From Humibacter albus DSM 18994 (GTDB lineage Bacteria > Actinomycetota > Actinomycetes > Actinomycetales > Microbacteriaceae), in contig NZ_ATXT01000003.1 in NCBI RefSeq assembly GCF_000421825.1, forward strand, positions 1 through 55,257: DNA of 55,257 nt, in the 5' to 3' direction. A program made the translations under genes and the position numbers. Below, in pieces: positions 1-7,675 of this stretch. The number at the start of each line of letters is the position of its first letter. The first letter of the stretch is position 1. The notes beneath the pieces were generated by a model. It saw nothing but the letters and a program-made list of their open reading frames with translations. It had not been told where the DNA came from and did not search any database.

Positions 1-318
1 CGTGGCGTCACCGTCGAGCGCGTCCTGTCCGACAATGGCTCCGCCTACAAGTCCTACGCCTGGCGCAATGCCTGCGCCGAGCTCGGGATCACACCGAAGA
101 AGACCCGCCCCTACCGGCCCCAGACCAACGGCAAAATCGAGCGGTTCCACCGCACCCTCGCCGACGGCTGGGCCTACGCCCGGCTCTACCCCTCAGAAAC
201 CGCGCGACGAGGAGCCTTACCGGGCTGGCTGCACTTCTACAATCACCACAGGCACCACTCCGCAATCGGAGCCCCACCCATCACCAGACTCAACAACCTG
301 CCTGGACATCACAACTAG
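1..318 (+). CDS. IS481-family transposase, C-terminal fragment (runs off the window start)
   Basis: Frame 1 is open from the first base to TAG at 316-318 and encodes the last 105 residues of a DDE integrase-core transposase. The conserved aspartate is in SDNGSAYKS and the catalytic glutamate in NGKIERFHRTL, with KKTRPYRPQT between them. The tail FYNHHRHHSAIG followed by PPITRLNNLPG is typical of IS481-family transposases, which move DNA by cut-and-paste. The N-terminal half lies outside the window, so whether the element is intact cannot be judged. I could not define its terminal inverted repeat in the 110 bases between the stop codon and the tRNA gene. Confidence 0.88.
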   Translation, partial: RGVTVERVLSDNGSAYKSYAWRNACAELGITPKKTRPYRPQTNGKIERFHRTLADGWAYARLYPSETARRGALPGWLHFYNHHRHHSAIGAPPITRLNNLPGHHN

Positions 319-386
319 ACAGACACGCCCGAACCCATCCACTCTTTCTGGCCGATAAGCCCGGGTGGGCGGCCGGCCAACGCAAC

Positions 387-422
387 GAAGCCCGGTCCCT
401 TCCGAAGAAGAGACCGGGCTTC
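387..422 (-). terminator. Hairpin terminator behind tRNA-Glu
   Basis: An 11-bp perfect inverted repeat (gaagcccggtc at 387-397, gaccgggcttc at 412-422) with a 14-nt loop starts 6 nt past the 3' end of the minus-strand tRNA-Glu. GC-rich stems of this kind behind tRNA genes usually act as intrinsic terminators in actinobacteria, often without a clean U-run. Confidence 0.7.
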
Positions 423-427
423 TGCTG

Positions 428-500
428 TGACCCCAGCGGGATTTGAACCCGCGTTACCGCCGTGAGAGGGCGACGTCCTAGGCCGCTAAACGATGGGGCC
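428..500 (-). tRNA. tRNA-Glu (anticodon CTC)
   Basis: The complement folds as a full 73-nt cloverleaf. The acceptor arm is GGCCCCA/TGGGGTC with one G-U pair, the anticodon loop CTCTCAC is closed by CGCC/GGCG, and the T arm is GCGGG-TTCAAAT-CCCGC. The anticodon CTC reads GAG. The discriminator base is A and CCA is not encoded. A promoter-like pair lies about 32 nt upstream and a hairpin lies just downstream. Confidence 0.95.
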
Positions 501-531
501 GTTGCCGTTGCCGTGAAAAGGCAACTCATCG

Positions 532-561
532 AGTATGCCATACGTCGGGGATGCCTTCCAA
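532..561 (-). promoter_or_regulatory. Promoter of tRNA-Glu
   Basis: On the minus strand TTGGAA (556-561) and CATACT (532-537) are separated by 18 nt. Transcription would start near 525, about 25 nt before the tRNA. Spacing and hexamers fit a housekeeping sigma factor; this is a reading by eye. Confidence 0.5.
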
Positions 562-612
562 ACCGAGGCGGCACGGGGTCCGGACCCACCAAAGCCGCAT
601 GAACCACGGAAA

Positions 613-627
613 TCCGCACAGTGCGGA
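613..627. promoter_or_regulatory. Perfect 15-bp palindrome, possible operator
   Basis: TCCGCAC-A-GTGCGGA has 7-bp perfect arms around one central base. It lies between the tRNA-Glu promoter and the next plus-strand gene, inside 308 bases without a gene (501-808). The partner protein is unknown. Confidence 0.3.
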
Positions 628-674
628 AGCCCGCACGCCCCTTGCCGCAATCGGGTGGCATCCTGGCAGCGTCG

Positions 675-794
675 GCTTGGGTTGCGGCCGCGTCGGCTCG
701 CGCTCTGACGTCCTCGTCGATCCGCGTTCTGGCCTCCTCGCCGACTCGCATTCTGGCCGCATCGCCGGCTCACGCTCGGGCCACATCGCCGATT
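675..794 (+). repeat. 24-bp degenerate tandem repeat, about 4.5 copies
   Basis: Four clear units lie at 699-722, 723-746, 747-770 and 771-794 (third unit begins cgcattctggccgcatcgcc), preceded by a decayed unit at 675-698. The array ends 2 bp before the ribosome binding site of the gene starting at 809, so it occupies its 5' untranslated or promoter region. The period is a multiple of three and the array is open on both strands, which creates spurious long reading frames. Confidence 0.8.
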
Positions 795-808
795 CGAAGG
801 AGCCCCTC

Positions 809-1465
809 ATGCGCTCGACCCGACCCCTCCCCGGCGACCCGTGGCCGCATGACATGGTCCTGACGATCGTGGACGACGCGCAGTCACTCCTCGATCTGTT
901 GTGGGTTCGCGAGGCGTGGAAGCTCGATCTTGACGATGCCGCTCGAGCCGGTGAGGATCTGCCGCCGCGGCTCACCGTCACACCCGAGCCGGTGCGCTCG
1001 TCGGAACGAGAATCGATGCCGATCTCTGAGTGGCAGGATGCCTGGCCCGCACTCTGGCGGGACTGTTTGCTGCACACGGCATCGCCGTTCGACGGCAGCG
1101 CGTTCGAGCGCCTCGAAGCGCTGAAACGCGGTTCTGAGGAACGCGAACGTGCGCTCCTCGAGCTCGTGGGACCGACGTGGTCGCACCGATTCGGACGTGA
1201 CGCGTTCACGGACGAATACCAGCCGTGGCAACAACGCCTCGTCGACGGCCGGAGCGTCCGTCACCTCGCACCGGTGGACGAGCAACCAGAGAGACGAGCC
1301 CTCGATACGCTCGTACTCGCGTGGCGGGCGGGTCTCACGACGATCGTCGAGATCCCGTGCCGGGGCACGTTCACGCGCATTGTCGGCAGGAATGCGATCC
1401 TCGTCACCGCCGAGACGTGCGCCGACCCGGCTCGATACGCAGAGGCGCTCACCCTGTTCTCCTGA
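809..1465 (+). CDS. Protein of unknown function, 218 aa
   Basis: I do not recognise the family. The start at 809 was chosen because GAAGGAG (796-802) lies 6 nt upstream; the frame stays open back to 551, but that extension would consist largely of the 24-bp tandem repeat. The protein is soluble and mixed alpha/beta, rich in Arg, Glu and Trp, with no signal peptide or membrane segment. It contains SEWQDAWPALWRDC and RHLAPVDEQPERRALDTL, and ends in a short strand-rich part (TIVEIPCRGTFTRIVGRNA). Its 3' end overlaps the convergent DUF222 gene by 17 bp. It stands alone, so context gives no clue to function. Confidence 0.65.
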   Translation: MRSTRPLPGDPWPHDMVLTIVDDAQSLLDLLWVREAWKLDLDDAARAGEDLPPRLTVTPEPVRSSERESMPISEWQDAWPALWRDCLLHTASPFDGSAFERLEALKRGSEERERALLELVGPTWSHRFGRDAFTDEYQPWQQRLVDGRSVRHLAPVDEQPERRALDTLVLAWRAGLTTIVEIPCRGTFTRIVGRNAILVTAETCADPARYAEALTLFS

Positions 1466-2951
1466 CGCCGAGCTCTGTTCCGCTGACGCCGAGCTCGTTC
1501 ACCCGGCCTTGAACCCGGCGCTCGTCCTCGACACCTGTTCCCCTGGCCTCGACCTGTATCGCGCCCGGCCTGGTCCGCGCTTTCGTTGCCCGCCGCCATT
1601 CGCGTTCGCGGTCGATCCAGACCGGTGGTCGCACGTAGGGCACGCCCGTCCGCATCTGGATCTCCCATCCGGACGTTTCGATCGTGTGGTGGTGATGCCA
1701 ACACAGCAGGACACCGTTATCGGTGTGGGTGGGGCCGCCGCGGGAGTACTCCTCGACGTGGTGCACTTCGCACCAGCCGGCGGGGATCGTGCAGCCGGGG
1801 ATCAGGCATCCGCCGTCGCGCAGGGTGATCCCGCGGCGCTGCTGCGGGGTGAAGCCTCGTTCCGGGGATCCGAGCGCGAGGAGCCGACCGTCCGGAGCGA
1901 AGTATCCCTTCTGCACACCCCCGGTGCAGGCGAACTGCTTGACCGCGTCGATCGAGACCGGCTCCTCAATGCCATCGATCCACCCCGCACCGCTGCCGCT
2001 GGCCAACTCGTCGGCGCCGACGCTGACGAGAACGGTGGGGAACGCGCCGCCGATCGTGGGCAGCTCGGCACTGCGGGAGGCGGCATCCAGGACCGCGGCG
2101 AACACATCGTGCCTCTGCTGTGCGGGAGTGCGGTCGTCACCGGTGACGAGTGCCTCCGCCTGCTCCTCGGCAGTCAGGAAACGTCCGGTCACCTTCGGCG
2201 TGAGGCAGGAGTCGAAGATGCGTTCCAATCGGCCGGCGATCTCAGGCAGCAACTCCATGCGGTAACGGATCAAGCCGCCGCGTGATCCCGTCTTCGTGAT
2301 GCCGCGCCCGACACGCGCCCGCTCTTCGTCCGCTTTCACTCCGTCGGGGTCCAACGCCGCCTGCCACTGCACTGCCTGCACCCGTGTCTGGTCGGCGGTG
2401 AACGGCACGGTCTGCTCCCCCGTTTCGGCATCCACGCCAAGAGCCGAACCAACGAGTGACTCCTCGGCTGCAGCCAGCATTCCTGGCTCGGCACGATCGG
2501 CGACCGTGTTCAGCATGAACGCGATCGCAGTCGCGGAGTCCAGGCCGAGAGTTCCGGCATCCATCGCCTGCGCCACGATCGGCCGTTTCGGCGGCAGGCT
2601 CTCGCCGATGAGCGATTCACGGGGCAGGATGCCTGCACCCAGCCGCGCACGCGCAACCGCTGTACGTTCGGCAACCTGCGTGAGACGGGCGAGAAGCTCG
2701 AACCCGTTGCGGCATCCCTTGCGCCTCGACAACCGGTCCGACCCCAGCGACGGGCGGGAACGTTCGACGACCTCGGCGGCCGTCGCGACGCGCAATGCGT
2801 CGATAGCGCGCCCGACGTCTTCTATGGCGGTAACCGTCGCCAGAAGCGCGTTGTCAGGCAGGCTCGAGACCTCGTGTACGGCAACAACCGATCGCACCGC
2901 TGACAGAGCAGAGGCTGCCGCCGCAGTGAGTCGTTCGGTGAGATCGTCCAC
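1449..2951 (-). CDS. DUF222 / 13E12-repeat protein with C-terminal HNH nuclease domain
   Basis: A 500-residue protein with the organisation of the actinobacterial 13E12 family: a helical DUF222 region (about residues 20-330) and an HNH motif near residues 375-430 (DGGCLIPGCTIPAGWCEVHH, then LLCWHHHHTIE). The two Cys and the His pairs can coordinate a metal ion as in HNH nucleases. Many paralogues occur in actinobacterial genomes; their role is not settled and some resemble selfish elements. The start is GTG at 2951. The last 40 residues (ending ELGVSGTELGVRRTG) are low-complexity and encoded by degenerate repeats that run into the convergent neighbour. Confidence 0.88.
   Translation of the reverse strand: MDDLTERLTAAAASALSAVRSVVAVHEVSSLPDNALLATVTAIEDVGRAIDALRVATAAEVVERSRPSLGSDRLSRRKGCRNGFELLARLTQVAERTAVARARLGAGILPRESLIGESLPPKRPIVAQAMDAGTLGLDSATAIAFMLNTVADRAEPGMLAAAEESLVGSALGVDAETGEQTVPFTADQTRVQAVQWQAALDPDGVKADEERARVGRGITKTGSRGGLIRYRMELLPEIAGRLERIFDSCLTPKVTGRFLTAEEQAEALVTGDDRTPAQQRHDVFAAVLDAASRSAELPTIGGAFPTVLVSVGADELASGSGAGWIDGIEEPVSIDAVKQFACTGGVQKGYFAPDGRLLALGSPERGFTPQQRRGITLRDGGCLIPGCTIPAGWCEVHHVEEYSRGGPTHTDNGVLLCWHHHHTIETSGWEIQMRTGVPYVRPPVWIDREREWRRATKARTRPGAIQVEARGTGVEDERRVQGRVNELGVSGTELGVRRTG
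1452..1500. repeat. 21-bp tandem duplication across two convergent stop codons
   Basis: The word ctgacgccgagctc occurs at 1462-1475 and again at 1483-1496, within a 21-bp repeat that includes the TGA of the 809-1465 gene. Because the period is a multiple of three, the downstream copy again reads Leu-Phe-X-stop in the same frame. On the other strand it encodes the C-terminus of the DUF222 protein. Confidence 0.65.
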
Positions 2952-3110
2952 GCATCAAGTCAACCGGCAACCACCGACACTTCGACACCATAAATCCCGA
3001 TCAGAGCGGATTTCTGTGGATAACGGGATTCGCCCCCAGTTGTGGACGGAGAGATGCAGCCGACCGAGCCTCCGAGCGCGGCGCGTTGGGCCGCCAGAGG
3101 ACGCGCCGCA

Positions 3111-3193
3111 CACCCGTACAGGAGCCGCGCAACGCCGCTCACCCGTGCAGGAGCCGCGCAACGCCCGTTCAGCCGTACAGCAGCAGCGCCTCC
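3111..3193. repeat. 29/30-bp tandem repeat derived from the 3' end of the kinase-like gene
   Basis: Two near-identical units (3111-3139 and 3140-3169, each containing ggagccgcgcaacgcc or close to it) are followed by a third, diverged unit (cagccgtacagcagcagcgc, from 3170) that is the coding 3' end of the diacylglycerol-kinase-like gene. The two spacer units therefore look like downstream copies of the final codons. Confidence 0.65.
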
Positions 3194-4101
3194 GGCACTA
3201 CGGTGACCTCGACGGGCAGCGCGCCGACGCGTTCCCCGTCCGCATACGCGACGATGCCATCCGCCTCGATGCGCACCGTTCGCACCCGTGTGATGTGCAC
3301 CTCGGCGAGATCGGTGTGCTCGCCGCGGAAGACGCGCGGGAACACGTTCAGAAGCCGAAGCCGAGGCATCCGATCGACGATGAAGAGGTCGAGCATGCCG
3401 TCGTCGAGCCGCGCATCGGGCACGATCTTCATGCCACCGCCGATCGACCGGCCGTTCGCGACCGACACGAGCATGGCGTCGACGTTCTCCGCCACGCCAT
3501 CCACCTCGAGCCGGTACTTCACCGAACGGAAGGTGAGCAGCTCACGCAGCATCGCGATCGTGTATCGCCGCGGTCCGCGCGGCCGCACCATGCGATTCGC
3601 GCGCTCGTTGACGAGCGCGTCGAAACCCGCAGACAGCACGCCGGCGAACCATGTGGTGAGCCCACCGTGACGCACCCGACCGAGGTCGACACGTCGCGGG
3701 CCGCGGGAGAGCGCATCCTCGAGCGCGCCGATGGATGCTTCCACATCGTCGATCGGAAGCCCCAGCGTTCGCGCGGTGTCGTTCCCGGTTCCCGTCGCGA
3801 CGATGCCGAGCGCGACGTCGGTCTCCGCCACGATGTTCACCCCCAGACTCACCATGCCGTCACCGCCGACGACGACGAGCGCGTCCACACCTCCCCCGTC
3901 GATCACCTTCGCGGTCTCCCGGCGCAGCAACTCGTAGTTCGGCTGTGCGATCACGAGCACGTCGTGACCGGAAGCCTCCAGCGCACGTGCGACGGCCGGG
4001 CCGTCGTGGCTGCGAAGGCCGAACGACGCCTGCGGATTGATCGCGAGCGCGATCCGCAGTCTCGCCCCGAGCGGGGCACCGGTGCCCGGGGCGGTGGTCA
4101 T
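3169..4101 (-). CDS. Diacylglycerol kinase / YegS-BmrU-like lipid kinase
   Basis: A 310-residue protein of the diacylglycerol kinase catalytic family, which uses ATP to phosphorylate diacylglycerol or related lipids at the inner face of the membrane. The nucleotide-binding motif GGDG is at residues 79-82 in VVVGGDGMVSLGVN and GTGND at 104-108; INPQASFG starts the catalytic domain. The C-terminal half (VSVANGRSIGGGMKIVPDA, then DDGMLDLFIVD) is the usual beta-sandwich. ATG at 4101 is preferred over 4131, because a -10-like CATAAT lies 6 nt upstream, which fits a leaderless transcript, whereas no Shine-Dalgarno precedes 4131. It diverges from the metallo-hydrolase gene. The exact lipid substrate is not decided. 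Confidence 0.85.
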   Translation of the reverse strand: MTTAPGTGAPLGARLRIALAINPQASFGLRSHDGPAVARALEASGHDVLVIAQPNYELLRRETAKVIDGGGVDALVVVGGDGMVSLGVNIVAETDVALGIVATGTGNDTARTLGLPIDDVEASIGALEDALSRGPRRVDLGRVRHGGLTTWFAGVLSAGFDALVNERANRMVRPRGPRRYTIAMLRELLTFRSVKYRLEVDGVAENVDAMLVSVANGRSIGGGMKIVPDARLDDGMLDLFIVDRMPRLRLLNVFPRVFRGEHTDLAEVHITRVRTVRIEADGIVAYADGERVGALPVEVTVVPEALLLYG

Positions 4102-4107
4102 GACCCG

Positions 4108-4148
4108 ATTATGGCGGAAGACGGATCGCACGCCTCACGCGCCACAAT
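4108..4148. promoter_or_regulatory. Divergent promoter region of two leaderless genes
   Basis: A minus-strand -10-like CATAAT (4108-4113) lies 6 nt before the ATG at 4101, and a plus-strand CACAAT (4143-4148) lies 6 nt before the ATG at 4155. Both spacings put the likely transcription start on the A of the start codon. Clear -35 boxes are not visible. Confidence 0.45.
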
Positions 4149-4154
4149 GGAGCC

Positions 4155-4793
4155 ATGAGACTCACCAAGCTCGAGCATGCGGCCCTCATTCTCGAGGACG
4201 ACGACAAACGGCTGTTCATCGATCCCGGCTCGTTCACCACGCCGATCACGCAAGCGGGCCACACGGTCGCCGTCGTGATCACCCACGAGCACGCCGACCA
4301 CTGGACGCCCGAGCAGCTGAACCGCATTCTGGAGCAGAGTCCGGATGCCGTCATCTACGGCCCCGAAGGCGTCGCCAAGGCCGCGTCCGACTTCGACGTG
4401 CACGTCGTGCACCCGGGCGACACGGTCGAGGCGGACCCGTTCACGCTACGGTTCTTCGGCGGCCGGCACGCGGTCATCCACTCGTCGATCCCGGTCGTCG
4501 ACAACGTCGGTGTGATCGTGAACGACGCGCTCGTCTATCCGGGCGACTCCTTCGCTGCGCCCGAACTCGCCGAGATCGACGTGCTCGCGGTTCCCTCCTC
4601 TGCTCCGTGGTTGAAGGCCTCCGAGTTCATCGACTACGTGCTCGGGCTCAAGCCCAAGCACTCGTTCTCGACGCACGAGATGGTCAGCTCGGTCATCGGG
4701 CGACAGATGGCGGATGCCCGCATCCGCTGGGCGACGGAACAGGGCGGCGGGCGCTACCTCGGCCTGAATCCGGGCGACACGTACGAGATGTGA
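4155..4793 (+). CDS. Metallo-beta-lactamase-fold hydrolase (UlaG-like)
   Basis: A 212-residue cytoplasmic metallohydrolase. The metal-binding motif THEHADHW is at residues 43-50 (His44, His46, Asp48, His49), followed by GGRHAVIHSSIPVVDNVG, an Asp-containing YPGDSF and a late STHEMVSS. Length and order match the short UlaG-like MBL-fold proteins (beta_lactamase_2 type), which cleave varied phosphodiester or lactone substrates; the real substrate is unknown. GGAG lies only 2 nt before the ATG, too close for normal use, whereas a -10-like box lies 6 nt upstream, so leaderless translation is likely. It is convergent with the phosphatase gene behind it. Confidence 0.85.
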   Translation: MRLTKLEHAALILEDDDKRLFIDPGSFTTPITQAGHTVAVVITHEHADHWTPEQLNRILEQSPDAVIYGPEGVAKAASDFDVHVVHPGDTVEADPFTLRFFGGRHAVIHSSIPVVDNVGVIVNDALVYPGDSFAAPELAEIDVLAVPSSAPWLKASEFIDYVLGLKPKHSFSTHEMVSSVIGRQMADARIRWATEQGGGRYLGLNPGDTYEM

Positions 4794-4804
4794 GCGCCCA
4801 GCTC

Positions 4805-4913
4805 CAGCTGGAGTCGGCGCACGGCCCGCGCTGGCAGTTCCCGCTGAAGTCGGTGTGCAGGTGCCGCGGGCCGGCTCAGCTGAAGTCGGCGCGCGGATCG
4901 GGCGGGCAGTTCC
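4805..4913. repeat. 35-37-bp tandem repeat copying the phosphatase 3' end
   Basis: Three units lie at 4805-4841, 4842-4876 and 4877-4913. Each begins with a version of cagctgaagtcggcg, and the outer two end in gcagttcc. The third unit is coding: it holds the stop codon and last codons of the minus-strand histidine phosphatase. The first two are degenerate, non-coding copies filling the gap to the convergent gene. Confidence 0.7.
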
Positions 4914-5514
4914 AGCGCAGCACCGCCTGCTGCTCGTGCTCGTAGCCGAGTTCGCACACGCTGCCGGTGTCGAGACGGATCACTGCACCCGCGGTGACGG
5001 GCAGGCCCGCCCAGGTGACCGCGAGCATCCGCAAGAAGTGTCCGTGCGCCACCAGGAGCACGTCTTCGCCGGCCTTGAGGCAGTCGGTGCACTTGTCGAT
5101 CACGCGCTGTGCACGCGCCATCACCTGATCGGCGCTCTCCCCCGGCGTCTGCTCGCCCGGGATGACGCCGTCGTTCCAGAGATCCCACGGTTTGCCGTCA
5201 CGCGAAGCGACGATCTGCTTCGTGGTGATGCCCTCGTACCCGCCGTAGTCCCACTCGACGAGGTCGTCGTCGATCGTGGGATGCGCATAGCCGGCCAGCG
5301 CGGACGTGCGGCGCGCGCGCATCCTCGGACTGCACAGCACCATGGCGAACTTGTGGCCGCGCAGCATCGACCCCTGGTCCCGCGCCTGCTGCTCACCGCG
5401 CTCGGTGAGCGTGAGGTCGGTCCAGCTCGTGTGCTTGCCGACCCTGCTCCACGGCGTCTCGCCGTGCCGGATCAACACCAGCCGTCCATTCCGATCGGTA
5501 TCGCCGTCCGACAT
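4876..5514 (-). CDS. Histidine phosphatase family protein (phosphoglycerate-mutase-like)
   Basis: A 212-residue member of the branch that carries the RHG catalytic motif. LVLIRHGET places the phosphorylated histidine at residue 17. CSPRMRARRTS supplies the phosphate-binding arginine, VEWDYGGYEG the acid region and LLVAHGHFLR the second catalytic histidine. The family ranges from mutases to phosphatases acting on sugar phosphates, nucleotides and acid-phosphate intermediates; the short length favours a phosphatase. ATG at 5514 follows GGGAG by 6 nt; an upstream in-frame start at 5568 has no such support. The 3' end merges into a tandem repeat. Confidence 0.87.
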   Translation of the reverse strand: MSDGDTDRNGRLVLIRHGETPWSRVGKHTSWTDLTLTERGEQQARDQGSMLRGHKFAMVLCSPRMRARRTSALAGYAHPTIDDDLVEWDYGGYEGITTKQIVASRDGKPWDLWNDGVIPGEQTPGESADQVMARAQRVIDKCTDCLKAGEDVLLVAHGHFLRMLAVTWAGLPVTAGAVIRLDTGSVCELGYEHEQQAVLRWNCPPDPRADFS

Positions 5515-5630
5515 GCGCGCTCCCGCCTCTTCGTGCCGAGACCACTCTGACAGATCGCCCAGCGGCACAGGCGCCCGGCACGCGCATCGACCGCCCGCGA
5601 CAGCGGGTGCCGGGCACCGGCATCCGTTTC

Positions 5631-5680
5631 GAAGTCAAGAAACGCGAACAGACGCGCCATCGTTTGCATTTTTTGACTTC
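5631..5680. repeat. 18-bp imperfect inverted repeat, AT-rich
   Basis: Left arm 5631-5648 (gaagtcaagaaacgcgaa) and right arm 5663-5680 (tttgcattttttgacttc) pair at 15 Watson-Crick and 2 G-U positions with 1 mismatch around a 14-nt loop. It sits in the 447-base divergent spacer between the phosphatase and ThDP-enzyme genes and is clearly more AT-rich than its surroundings. It could be an operator pair, a structured RNA or a remnant of a small inverted-repeat element. Confidence 0.55.
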
Positions 5681-5691
5681 CAAACTCAGCT

Positions 5692-5780
5692 GCGAAGCCT
5701 TGCACGGGGTCGCGAACCATTGCGCCGGGCCGTGAACCCTTGCGCCGGGGCCGTGAACCAGTGCGCAGAGTCGCGAAGCC
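5692..5780 (+). repeat. 20-bp degenerate tandem repeat, 4.4 copies
   Basis: Units lie at 5692-5711, 5712-5731, 5732-5752, 5753-5772, with a part unit at 5773-5780. They follow the pattern gcgaacc-ttgcgccggggcc. The array lies directly behind the inverted repeat at 5631-5680 and upstream of the ThDP-enzyme gene. Confidence 0.7.
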
Positions 5781-5918
5781 GCTCGCTCGAGCGACCGCCC
5801 CCGCACGACAGGCCGGCGTCGCGGCCACTCGGTAAGATCGAGCCGTCCGGAGGCCCGCTGGCCCCCGGTGCTCGCAAAAGGGGCACGAAACCGCTGTCAT
5901 GCACGGCGCGCGAGACAC

Positions 5919-5936
5919 ATACGGCATCTTCCGTAT
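5919..5936. promoter_or_regulatory. Inverted repeat ATACGG-N6-CCGTAT, candidate operator
   Basis: Perfect 6-bp arms (5919-5924 and 5931-5936) lie 26 bp upstream of the preferred GTG start of the ThDP-enzyme gene. The half-site ATACG also occurs in the palindrome at 9118-9129 in front of the hpa operon, so one regulator may bind both. Confidence 0.4.
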
Positions 5937-5961
5937 CGTCACCGTCTCGAAAGGCTTCGTC

Positions 5962-7635
5962 GTGTCCACCGTCTCCGCCCACGTCGCGCTCACTCTCGCC
6001 CGCCACCTCGACCACGTCTTCGGCATCATGGGCAACGGCAACGCCTACTTCCTCGACGCCCTCGAACGCGAGACCAACGCCGTCTACACGCCCGTGCGGC
6101 ACGAGGCCGGCGCCGTCGTCGCCGCGGATGCGTTCTACCGCGTCTGCGGCGGCATCGCCGCCGCCACCGCAACCTACGGCGCCGGGTTCACGAACACGCT
6201 CACCGCGCTCGCCGAGGCGGTGCAGGCGCGCATCCCGCTCATCCTCGTCGTCGGAGACGAGCCGACCTCCGGGCCGCGACCGTGGGACGTCGACCAGATC
6301 GCACTGGCCGCCGCCGTCGGCGCCCGCACCTACACGGTCGGCCGAGCGGATGCGGCCGCCACCACGATCATCGCGGTCGAGCACGCGCTCACCTACCGGG
6401 TTCCCACCGTGCTCGCCATCCCTTACGACGTCGCCGCGCTCGAGGCCGGGCCTGTGCCACCTGCGCCGGAGCCGCGCGTCCCGTCTCCGATGCAGCCGGC
6501 AGACCCGTTCACGCTGGCCACGCTCGATCTCGTCGCCGACGCGTTGGCCGGCGCGAGGCGTCCGTTCCTCCTCGCCGGACGCGGAGCCTGGCTCGCGGAT
6601 GCCGGCGCGAACCTCGGCGAGCTGGCCGAGGCGACCGGCGCGGTCACCGCGTCCACCGCGCTCGGCCGCGGCATCTTCCCCGACTCTCGCCATGACCTCG
6701 GCGTGACGGGCGGATTCGGAGCGAAGCCGGCGATGGATCTCGTGCACGAGGCAGACGTCGCGATCGTGTTCGGCGCATCCCTCAACCAGTTCACGATGCG
6801 GTTCGGCGACCTCTTCGCCCCGCAGACGCAGGTGGTGCAGGTCGACACGGCGCAGGCCGCGACGCATCCGCACGTCGGACGCTTCGTGCGCGGTGACGCT
6901 CGGCTCGTCGCCGGCGAACTCGTCGAGCGCCTGCGCGCTCGCGGCGGTTCGCCCAGTGGCTGGCGCGAGACGATCGACGTCACAGCGCTCACCCGGCGAG
7001 AACGCGCAGGCGAGTTCGCCTCCGACGGCCGACTCGACCCCCGCGCCGTCGCGGCGCGATTGGCCGAACTGCTCCCCGACGACCGCGTGGTCGTGCAGGA
7101 CGGCGGCCACTTCATGGGCTGGCCCAACATGTACTGGCAGGTGGCCTCTCCCGAGCGGATGCTCATGGTCGGCACCGCCTACCAGTCCATCGGACTCGGG
7201 ATGCCATCGGCCGCCGGCGCTGCGCTCGCCAAGCCGGAGTCGACGGTGGTGCTCTCCACCGGCGACGGCGGCGGGCTCATGGCGCTCGCCGACCTGGAGA
7301 CCGCCGTGCGCGTGGCCCGTGGGCACGGGATGGCCGTGGTCTGGAACGACGCCGCCTACGGTGCCGAGGTCAACCTGTACGGGCTCAAGGGGCTGGCGCG
7401 CGAGCCGATGCTCATTCCCGACGTCGACTTCGCGGCGCTGGCCGCCTCCGTGGGGGCGGAGGGCGTCGTGGTGCGCTCGCTCGCCGACCTCGACCGGCTG
7501 GAGAGCTGGACTGCGACGCCCGCTGCCGAGCGTCGGTTCCTACTGCTGGACTGCCGCATCTCGCCGAACGTGATCTCGCCGCACCAGCGCGAGGTGATCC
7601 GCGCGAACGGCGTGCCGGAGCCCGCCGGCGACTGA
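5962..7635 (+). CDS. Thiamine-diphosphate-dependent enzyme (acetolactate-synthase/decarboxylase superfamily)
   Basis: A 557-residue three-domain ThDP enzyme. The catalytic glutamate is Glu48 in VRHEAGAVVAADA. The central domain begins near residue 180. The ThDP/Mg motif starts at GDG (434-436) and ends at Asn462 (VVWNDAAYG). Such enzymes decarboxylate or join 2-oxo acids. It lacks an obvious regulatory partner, and it stands beside a homoprotocatechuate pathway. A role in converting an aryl-pyruvate or aryl-glyoxylate to a precursor of that pathway is possible but not shown. GTG at 5962 is preferred because GAAAGG lies 7 nt upstream; ATG at 5899 is in frame and would add 21 residues across the inverted repeat at 5919-5936. 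Convergent with the transporter behind it. Confidence 0.8.
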   Translation: MSTVSAHVALTLARHLDHVFGIMGNGNAYFLDALERETNAVYTPVRHEAGAVVAADAFYRVCGGIAAATATYGAGFTNTLTALAEAVQARIPLILVVGDEPTSGPRPWDVDQIALAAAVGARTYTVGRADAAATTIIAVEHALTYRVPTVLAIPYDVAALEAGPVPPAPEPRVPSPMQPADPFTLATLDLVADALAGARRPFLLAGRGAWLADAGANLGELAEATGAVTASTALGRGIFPDSRHDLGVTGGFGAKPAMDLVHEADVAIVFGASLNQFTMRFGDLFAPQTQVVQVDTAQAATHPHVGRFVRGDARLVAGELVERLRARGGSPSGWRETIDVTALTRRERAGEFASDGRLDPRAVAARLAELLPDDRVVVQDGGHFMGWPNMYWQVASPERMLMVGTAYQSIGLGMPSAAGAALAKPESTVVLSTGDGGGLMALADLETAVRVARGHGMAVVWNDAAYGAEVNLYGLKGLAREPMLIPDVDFAALAASVGAEGVVVRSLADLDRLESWTATPAAERRFLLLDCRISPNVISPHQREVIRANGVPEPAGD

Positions 7636-7675
7636 TGCCGGCGAGCTCCGGGTACGCACGCGCTGGTGAGGCCGA

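Noticed and set aside
5599-5630. Small GC-rich palindromes near the phosphatase start as an extra regulatory site
   Set aside because: Short arms of a kind expected by chance at this GC content.
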